Shown one piece after another: positions 1-7,400 of a stretch of DNA of 35,910 bases; within the stretch, counting starts at the first letter, position 1, and the number at the start of each line of letters is the position of its first letter. The DNA is taken from positions 1 to 35,910 of the forward strand of contig JAUYPF010000009.1 in the NCBI GenBank assembly GCA_030697685.1, read 5' to 3'. This DNA comes from a bacterium. GTDB lineage: Archaea; Nanobdellota; Nanobdellia; SCGC-AAA011-G17; GW2011-AR17. The notes beneath the pieces were generated by a model. It made no database searches, was not told the origin of the DNA, and saw only the letters and a list, made by a program, of their open reading frames with translations. The position numbers were made by a program, and so were the translations under genes.

Positions 1-217
1 AAGACAAAGAACTAATCCAGAAACAGGACAACCATTTGCTTCACAAACTGAATATAATAATTATCACGCAAGACAAAGAACAAATCCAGAAATAGGAAAG
101 AAATTTGCTTCACTAACTGAATATCAGAATTATCACTCAAAACAAAGAACAAATCCAGAAACAGGAAAGAAATTTGCTTCACTAACTGAATATCAGAATT
201 ATCACTCAAAACAAAGA
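1..217. repeat. 69-bp tandem repeat (3 full units plus a partial), in frame with the XRE CDS
   Basis: Units start at 1, 70, 139 and (partial) 208: AARACAAAGAACAAATCCAGAAACAGGAAAGAAATTTGCTTCACTAACTGAATATCAGAATTATCACTC. Units 2 and 3 are nearly identical. Confidence 0.95.
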
Positions 218-451
218 ATGAAGAGACCTGAAAATCAAGAGTTGAGTGATCTCGTTAAAAGACGACTCAAGGAATTAGGGAAAAATCAATCTTGGCTTGC
301 TGAAGAATTAGGAATCTCAAGGCAAGTAATTTCATACTATGTTAAAGGAAAATCTATTCCAAAAGGGGATATATTGGAGAAACTCTATTCTTCTCTTGAT
401 GTTCCATACAAAACATTAGATGATTTATTAGAAGGCAGTGATATTGAGTAA
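2..451 (+). CDS. XRE-family helix-turn-helix protein with N-terminal 23-aa tandem repeats (5' partial, runs off window)
   Basis: The frame of ORF 218..451 is open back to base 2 and reads RQRTNPETGQPFASQTEYNNYHA / RQRTNPEIGKKFASLTEYQNYHS / KQRTNPETGKKFASLTEYQNYHS / KQRMKRPENQELSDLVKRRLKELGKNQSWLAEELGISRQVISYYVKGKSIP. The C-terminus is a classic XRE/Cro HTH. The listed ATG at 218 is internal. Confidence 0.85.
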   Translation, partial: RQRTNPETGQPFASQTEYNNYHARQRTNPEIGKKFASLTEYQNYHSKQRTNPETGKKFASLTEYQNYHSKQRMKRPENQELSDLVKRRLKELGKNQSWLAEELGISRQVISYYVKGKSIPKGDILEKLYSSLDVPYKTLDDLLEGSDIE

Positions 452-468
452 ACATTTCTTCTTTTCAA

Positions 469-1587
469 TTAGATAATATATATCATATATACCATACCTA
501 TGATGTAGATTGCTATGAGTAAGATATTGAGGAAAAGATTACTTTTTAGGCTATATTCAGGTTTTCTTTCAGATTTTTTTTGTGCGGCTCTATGTGTTAG
601 TACAATAAGGATACCTTCTAAACCACCAGCAAAGGTTCCTGTTATTGCCAGTACTTGTATAAAGCTTGGATGATTTGAAAATGCAATGATTAAAGGAATG
701 CTTAAAGTTAAAGCCCATGCGAAAATCTTTTTCATTTTGTAATCATACTGATACATCCATAAAAGTGCTAATGCAAGAAGAAGAAAACTTGTTCCCATTG
801 CAAAAGCTGCAAAAATATTTCCAAGAAAAAGCATATGTAAACCTATTTGTTCACCAAGAGCTACCGTTGCTAATTCTGTTGATTCTGTACCTGTGACACC
901 GACAATAACAAAAGCAAAAAGGAGATAGAGACACAGAGGAATGGCAGTACCAATAAGAATTGCTTTCTTCATGAGCTTTTTATTTTTTCCTAACTCTGCT
1001 TTTATATCTGGGATTGCTGCAGAACCTGCAAAGGCAAAAAGAACGACACCATATGGAATGAGAAGTTTTGCTGCATTAAATTCTGTATAATTTTCTGCTT
1101 CTATTCCTTGAATAGATAAAAGAACAATCACTAAAAGTACCGCAATGATAAAAGTGTTTATACACACTTCTAGAGTTTTAATAAGTTTCAAACCGCGAAA
1201 AACTATGATTGCCATCAATGTAAAGAAAATGAGCATAGGATAGAGAGGGGAAATGTTTAAAATTGCAGCCCATGCTTGGCCTTCACCGATAATATAGCTT
1301 GTTAGTGCACCATAGACTGTAATCATTAAAGAAATAGTCATAAAAAATTTGCCTTTTTTCCCAAGATATTTTTCAACATAACCAGGGAGCTGATGTCTTC
1401 CTTTTGTTCGTAAGGTTATTTCACCAACATATAAGTTCATCAGAATAATAATAAGGCCTAAGAATAAAATTACAAATGCACCTGTGAAAAAACCTGCTTT
1501 GGCAACAACATAGGGAATTCCAAGAATGCCTGCACCAATCGTTAGACCAACTAAAGTCCCTATTCCTTCAAGGAGTTTTTTTTCCAT
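469..1587 (-). CDS. Amino-acid permease (aromatic amino acid / Aa_trans-like)
   Basis: 372 aa, multi-TM, N-terminal GTLVGLTIGAGILGIPYVVAKAGF signature of APC/Aa_trans permeases. Confidence 0.85.
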   Translation of the reverse strand: MEKKLLEGIGTLVGLTIGAGILGIPYVVAKAGFFTGAFVILFLGLIIILMNLYVGEITLRTKGRHQLPGYVEKYLGKKGKFFMTISLMITVYGALTSYIIGEGQAWAAILNISPLYPMLIFFTLMAIIVFRGLKLIKTLEVCINTFIIAVLLVIVLLSIQGIEAENYTEFNAAKLLIPYGVVLFAFAGSAAIPDIKAELGKNKKLMKKAILIGTAIPLCLYLLFAFVIVGVTGTESTELATVALGEQIGLHMLFLGNIFAAFAMGTSFLLLALALLWMYQYDYKMKKIFAWALTLSIPLIIAFSNHPSFIQVLAITGTFAGGLEGILIVLTHRAAQKKSERKPEYSLKSNLFLNILLIAIYIIGMVYMIYII

Positions 1588-1590
1588 TTC

Positions 1591-2106
1591 TTAATCGTAT
1601 CTATGCGTTTTTAAGTATGTTTTTATATCTGTTATCAGAAGATTTGCATCTTTTGCAAGTTTATTCGTATACTTTACCCATTTTCCTTTGGTTATCATTT
1701 TATCATAAATTTCTCGTATTAATGCACGATAGGCAGTTTCTTTTTTCAAAGACCACTCTGATTCTATATCTTTTTCTAAATATGTTACTATCTTTATTGC
1801 CACAGTTCCTTTCTGTGCAGTTTTCTTTTTTCCATCATGCAACTCAATTTGTACATTTTCTGCTTCTGCTTTGAAATCAATACTTATCATAAATTTGGTG
1901 TAATCATCAACACGTTTATCACAGATCCAATTAAATGCATACAATTTATTCCCATCTGCAAGAATTTTTTCAGTATAGTCTAGTTCTGAGACATCATAAC
2001 CCCTTTCAGAAAGCCATTTTTGCAAATAGCGATATAGTTCTTTTTGATCATAAATTAAAGTGCTGTTAATAGTCTTTGGAGGACTTAGAAAATCTTTGAC
2101 ACCCAT
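1591..2106 (-). CDS. Hypothetical protein (paralogue of the 3248..3760 product)
   Basis: 171-aa ORF with shared motifs (IESEW, IREIYDKM...LITDIKTYLK) to the other ORF. Confidence 0.75.
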   Translation of the reverse strand: MGVKDFLSPPKTINSTLIYDQKELYRYLQKWLSERGYDVSELDYTEKILADGNKLYAFNWICDKRVDDYTKFMISIDFKAEAENVQIELHDGKKKTAQKGTVAIKIVTYLEKDIESEWSLKKETAYRALIREIYDKMITKGKWVKYTNKLAKDANLLITDIKTYLKTHRYD

Positions 2107-2191
2107 TTTATCTTTTTAAAAGCTCTTAACCATATAAACTTTTCTATTTCTTGAAAGAAAACTTATAAACAGAGCTTTATTTTCAAAAATT

Positions 2192-3244
2192 ATGGCTTCT
2201 CTTGAAGAAAAAGTTCGATGGAATAGAGATATCGCAAAAACACATGATCCTCTTCTTTTTTATGAAGAACACTATACTGGAATAACACGAGGGATATTAC
2301 AAAAAGAAAATAAATCTCTCTACAATCGATTAGAAAGAGATGGACTCCTTCATTGTATTCCCACAATTCCTAAAGCAGATTTTGGAGAAGATCCTGTTGC
2401 ATATTACCATAAAAATTATGAAGGACTCACAAGGGGACAAGTCAAGAAAGAAAACCCCAATTTGTACACACGATTACAAAGGGATAAGCTTTGGGACAAA
2501 ATACCATTACTTCCAAGAGCAGATTTTGGAGAAGATCCTGTTGCGTATTACCATAAAAATTATGAGGGACTCACAAGGGGACAAGTCAAGAAAGAAAACC
2601 CCAATTTGTACACACGATTACAAAGGGATAAGCTTTTGGACAAAATACCATTACTTCCAAGAGCAGATTTTGGAGAAGACGCGTTTGCGTATTATCAAGA
2701 ACATCATAATGAAGTAACACGAGGAGAATTGCATAAACAAAATCCGAATCTCTACAATCGACTAAAAAGAGATGGGCTCCTTCATCGTATTCCCACAATT
2801 CCTAAAGCAGATTTTGGAGAAGATCCATTTGCATACTACGAAAAACACTATAATGGCCTAACACGAGGAAAGCTCAAGCTCGTATGCCCAAATTTGTATA
2901 CGCGATTACAAAGAGATAAATTATTGAAGAAAATCCCTGCCTATCCCAGAAGTGATTTTGGAAAAAATCCTTTAAGATACTACCAGAAAAATTATGATGA
3001 TCTCTCCCGAGGACAACTCAAGGAAGAAAATCCCAGTTTGTACACACGATTACAAAGGGATAAACTTTTGGATAAAATACCATTACTTCCAAGAGCAAAT
3101 TTCGGAAAAGATGCATATGCATATTATGAAGAACATTATAATGGAGTAACAAGAGGAGAATTGCAAAAAAAAAGCCCAGGCCTCTATAATCGATTGCGTA
3201 AAGAAGGATTATTATTTCAAGTTCCTAAAAAAGTTCTTGATTAA
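2192..3244 (+). CDS. Seven-unit repeat protein (48-aa HTH-like modules)
   Basis: Repeat consensus ADFGEDPxAYYxKHYxGLTRGxLKKENPNLYTRLQRDxLLxKIPxxPR, seven units. Confidence 0.85.
   Translation: MASLEEKVRWNRDIAKTHDPLLFYEEHYTGITRGILQKENKSLYNRLERDGLLHCIPTIPKADFGEDPVAYYHKNYEGLTRGQVKKENPNLYTRLQRDKLWDKIPLLPRADFGEDPVAYYHKNYEGLTRGQVKKENPNLYTRLQRDKLLDKIPLLPRADFGEDAFAYYQEHHNEVTRGELHKQNPNLYNRLKRDGLLHRIPTIPKADFGEDPFAYYEKHYNGLTRGKLKLVCPNLYTRLQRDKLLKKIPAYPRSDFGKNPLRYYQKNYDDLSRGQLKEENPSLYTRLQRDKLLDKIPLLPRANFGKDAYAYYEEHYNGVTRGELQKKSPGLYNRLRKEGLLFQVPKKVLD
2375..2662 (+). repeat. Two near-identical 144-bp tandem units within the repeat CDS
   Basis: 2375-2518 and 2519-2662 differ at 3 positions by eye (gca/gcg, gaa/gag, tgg/ttg). 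Confidence 0.9.
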
Positions 3245-3247
3245 ATA

Positions 3248-3760
3248 CTATTTCAAATAGGATTTTAAAGTCTTTATTAAATCTTCATACTCCACTACTA
3301 ACTTTCCTATAGATTTTTTTAAATTATCTCTTACTATAAATCTTTCATAAAACTCACGCATGATTTTTCCTTTAATCCCTTTATCATATTTTTTTTGAAA
3401 ATCTTTTATAAACTTTGCATTGATGATAATAAGCACTCTTCCCCAATAGATTTCTTCTCCTGTTTCTAGTACCACTTTTCTAAGATCTTTTGCAGTAACT
3501 GTAATTTCAATAGAATATTGAATATACTCTGTGACATCTTTTACTGCAGTCCACTCGGATTCTATTTGGTCTCCTGTGCCAATATCTTTTTCTGAAAGAC
3601 CCTTTTCATAGAACATATAACCCATAGAATTAAACCAAATAGGCAAAGATTTCAATAAACCAATAATATCTACATAAGAATGATGTTTAATATGCACATC
3701 ATTTTTGACAGGAATTTTTTGAAATTTTTCTAAGCCCATTCTTTGCTTATTGGCAAGCAA
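3248..3760 (-). CDS. Hypothetical protein (paralogue of the 1591..2106 product)
   Basis: 170-aa ORF; shares IESEW...KDVTEY and MREFYERF...LIKTLKSYLK architecture. Confidence 0.75.
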   Translation of the reverse strand: MLANKQRMGLEKFQKIPVKNDVHIKHHSYVDIIGLLKSLPIWFNSMGYMFYEKGLSEKDIGTGDQIESEWTAVKDVTEYIQYSIEITVTAKDLRKVVLETGEEIYWGRVLIIINAKFIKDFQKKYDKGIKGKIMREFYERFIVRDNLKKSIGKLVVEYEDLIKTLKSYLK

Positions 3761-3778
3761 GATTAATAATAGTTTCGG

Positions 3779-4369
3779 TTATTCTCCAGCAGATTTTGCA
3801 GTATGCTCATCACGGCATTCTGCGCAGATATACTGGTCATCTATTTCGTACAAACGTTCAAAATTTTCACAAACTTCACAAGTTCCTTCAACATATTTTT
3901 CTTTTTTCTTATCTAAACGAATATTTCCTTTCTCTACCATAAGATCAAAAAGGGCTGGCTGTAATTTGAGAACATCATTTATAGTTAGCATACCTACAAG
4001 TTTCTTTTTATTTACTACTGGAAGTCTTCGTATTTTTTCTCGTTTCATTCTTATAATAGCATTATACAGATCTTCTTCAGGTGAAATGGTTAAGATCTTA
4101 TTTGTCATGATTTCTCGTACTTTTGTTGCTTTTGGATCGAGACCTTTTGCAAGAAAATGAACCAGATCTTTTTCTGTAATAATCCCTTCAAGATTTTCTT
4201 CTTTTATAATTAGAAGACTCCCTACTCTTTTTTTCACCATAATTCTTGCACATTCAAGAATTGTTTTTGTTATAGAAATTGTTACAGGATTTACAGACAT
4301 TGCATCTGCTACATGTATTCCTGTTTTCATACTCTTTTTATAAACTCTGTAGTTTTTAAAGTTTATCAT
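3779..4369 (-). CDS. Tandem CBS-domain protein with C-terminal zinc ribbon
   Basis: VADAMSVNPVTISITKTILECARIMVKKRVGSLLII...LEGIITEKDLV and VREIMTNKILTISPEEDLYNAIIRM...RRLPVVNKKKLVGMLTINDVL, then CEVCENFERLYEIDDQYICAEC. Confidence 0.9.
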   Translation of the reverse strand: MINFKNYRVYKKSMKTGIHVADAMSVNPVTISITKTILECARIMVKKRVGSLLIIKEENLEGIITEKDLVHFLAKGLDPKATKVREIMTNKILTISPEEDLYNAIIRMKREKIRRLPVVNKKKLVGMLTINDVLKLQPALFDLMVEKGNIRLDKKKEKYVEGTCEVCENFERLYEIDDQYICAECRDEHTAKSAGE

Positions 4370-4432
4370 CCTCTAATATAAAAAGAAAATCTTTAAAAGC
4401 CCTAATACCCTTTTTATTATATAAAAGAGGAG

Positions 4433-7400
4433 ATGATGATTAAAGAAAAAGGTAAGGATTCTCGTTTTTATAGAGATTTTGATGAAAGAACAAAGACTCT
4501 TAGAACTTATGGTGTTCATGTTTTACAAAGAGAAGAAGTAAAAAAGAAAGGGCGATCTCCTCTTATTTTAGTTTTTCTTGTTTTATTTTTAGCGGTTTCC
4601 TTTGCTACAGTCTTTTTTTTCCCAAGTTCTTTTACAGGCTTTGCTTTTCTTGGAAGTGAAAATATTGTTAGTTTTTCTCTTCAAGAAGGATGGAATCTCA
4701 GTGATGGATTTGTGCGTATTAGTCAAAATTTGAGTGTCTATGATATTTTTAATTTAAGTTCTTATGCTCAGGATACTACTCTTTCTTTTGATTTAGACAA
4801 TTACAATCTTTCTGATGGTTATGTGTATGTTGATCTAATTCTGAATGAAACTCTTGTGGATAGTGAGTATGTGTATTACCAAAGGCAATACATCAGTCTT
4901 GAAGAGGAAATTATAAAGGAAGTCTTTGTAGCAGAAAATGTGAGTATTACTGTTGTTGAAGAAACAGTTCTTGTACAAGAAGAAAATGCTGGTATTTTAA
5001 ATACACAAGCAGGGTTTTATGTTGGGAATAGCACTGGAACGTATCAAGTAGACCATGTGCTTGTCGAAAATGAAATGCCTTATTCAAGCAATACTTTTGC
5101 GCTTAGTTGTACAAATGGATCTACTAGTACAGATGTTAGTTCTCTTCTTTATCTTTGGTATGTAAATGGAAGTACATTACGATTGCAAAATCAAAGTAGT
5201 CTTGCAACAGGAAATGTTAGTGCCCATGATAAAATTGAATGTGGAATTCTTCCTCAGAAAGGAAGCAGTCTTGTTGCATATTGGCCATTTGATGAAGGTT
5301 CTGGAACTGAATTTCATGAATTTGTGAATAATTTCTCTGGTTCAAGCAATAAATCTAATTGGTCTATTGGAAGAAATTACTATGCTATTGCCCCAAATGG
5401 AACAAATAATTTTACTGTCGGAAATACAGCATCATTGAATCTAACTAAAAACTTCACTATAGAAATGTGGATCTCTGCACGAGAAGCAGCAACTATGGAG
5501 ATTTATCATCTTGATGTGTTTCGTATTCATATTAGTGGTGGTAATTTGCAAATGGACTTTCCTTTAGGAGAAAATGGGAGCTCTCAAAAAATAATCAGTA
5601 CTGGAAGTTTTCCACTAAATAGTTGGAAACATGTTGCATTCACCTATGATAATACAACTCTTTCTCTTTACATTGATGGTGTATTAGATAATTCAACTAA
5701 TGTTTCTGGAAGATTAGGAAATTATTCTGGTGTTTTATATTTTGGAAAAAATGATGCCTCTTCAAGTACACATTTTAGAGGGCTCATTGATGAAATTGCT
5801 GTTTATAATGCCAGTTTAAATGTAGCAGAAATACGAGACCAGTACAAAAAAGGAATTGCGCTACTTTCTAGGCATAATACTTTAGAAATAGAGACAACAC
5901 AAGCGCAGTTTGGGAATGGGACTTGCAACCTTGTTAATTGTAGTATAGAATCGGGAAATATTAGTCTTTTGAATGTTTCTAGTATTGCATATTATGTCAA
6001 TGGAAATTTTACTTCACAATTACTTAGCCTTCCTAATGGACATGATGATCCTATTCTTCGTTGGTCAAATACTAGCCCAGCAGGAACAAATCTCTCTCTG
6101 CAAGTTCGTACTGGGGTACAAGGAGATAATGAAACAATAAATTGGGGGGAATATTCAGGACCAGATCCTACACATTTCAAGGCTACAGATATTATTATTG
6201 GCGTTGATTTTTCTGAAGGAAAAGGCAATACAAGCTCGACATTGGGAGCTTTGGCTTTACAAGCAAACCTTTCTAATAATGATTTCACCCCTTTTGGAAA
6301 ACATGGCTATGGTGTCAGAATGTATGGAGAAAATGGTATAGCTATTAATGGTGTTTCAACTGCTCTTCGTTTGAGTAGCCCAAAAAATTATAGTATAGAA
6401 CTTTGGGTAAAACCAATAAATAATAATTCTGGTATTGCGCTGTTTAGTAAAGGGCAATATACAATGTATACTAATGCAAGTGGAACTCTTATTTTTAATG
6501 TAAGCTATGATGATGGAATCACAAGGTCAACAGAAGGAGCATCTTCTCTTCTTTTAGAAAATTGGACACATATTGTAGTCACCCGTGATGCTGATAATAC
6601 AACAAGATTATATGTTAATGGAAGTCTTGAAAAAACTGCAATTACTAATGGGAGCATAGAAACTGGAACAAATAGTATAACTTTAGGATCAGGGGCTGGA
6701 TTAGACCTTTTAAATGGAACATTAGATAGCTTTGTTATTTACAATCGTACTCTTTCTGCTGTTGAAATATTTTCTCATGCACAAGATAGATTTACAAACT
6801 CTACAGGAGGAGAATATACAGGAGAGTTAAATCGATTTATACAATATAGAGCCTTTTTTGAATCAAATAAAAGTGATCGAACTCCTACACTTTATGATGT
6901 TTCTTTCCGATTTTTTAATTATTCTGCGTATATTTATAACAATAATACAAGAAATGTCTCGCTTTCCTCACAAAGTAATAATTCTTTACAGACATCAAAT
7001 AATGTTACACTTAATTGGACTCGTGCAGTTGATTTTGAAAATGATACTGTCTTCTATGAATTTCTCTTTGCAAATGATTCTAATTTTACAAATGTTCTCG
7101 TTAGTACACTTGCTATCAATAATATGACACAAGTAGATTATAGCGATGATAATAATACTATCTTCGTTGAACATTTTGAGCTTAAGGAGACTTTACGTAA
7201 TCATGAATTTATTGGAAACTGGACCAATACACAAAGTTATGGAAAATGGGGGAATGGTTTTGAATTAAAAAATAATGGGCAGTTTCTTCGTACACTTCGA
7301 CCAGTCCTCAATGGAGCTATGGGAACTATTGAATTTTGGGTGCGACCAAATTGGAATGGAAATGATGGGGCGACAAATTATTTTATTGAACATGCAAATG

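Noticed and set aside
12-209. Minus-strand 65-aa ORF with internal repeats
   Set aside because: It is the antisense of the in-frame 69-bp repeats of the XRE gene; the plus frame continues into a clear HTH domain.
1-217. Possible CRISPR array
   Set aside because: The 69-bp units are contiguous with no unique spacers and encode an in-frame protein repeat.
2340-2798. Repetitive overlapping ORFs 2340..2717(+) and 2586..2798(-)
   Set aside because: Alternative-frame shadows of the 144-bp repeats in the 2192..3244 CDS.
2375-3110. Possible CRISPR or satellite DNA
   Set aside because: Periodicity is exactly 144 bp in a single open frame, with conserved amino-acid pattern and variable third positions.
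3750-4160. 136-aa plus-strand ORF
   Set aside because: Antisense to the CBS-domain gene, with a Ser/Phe-rich composition typical of shadow ORFs.
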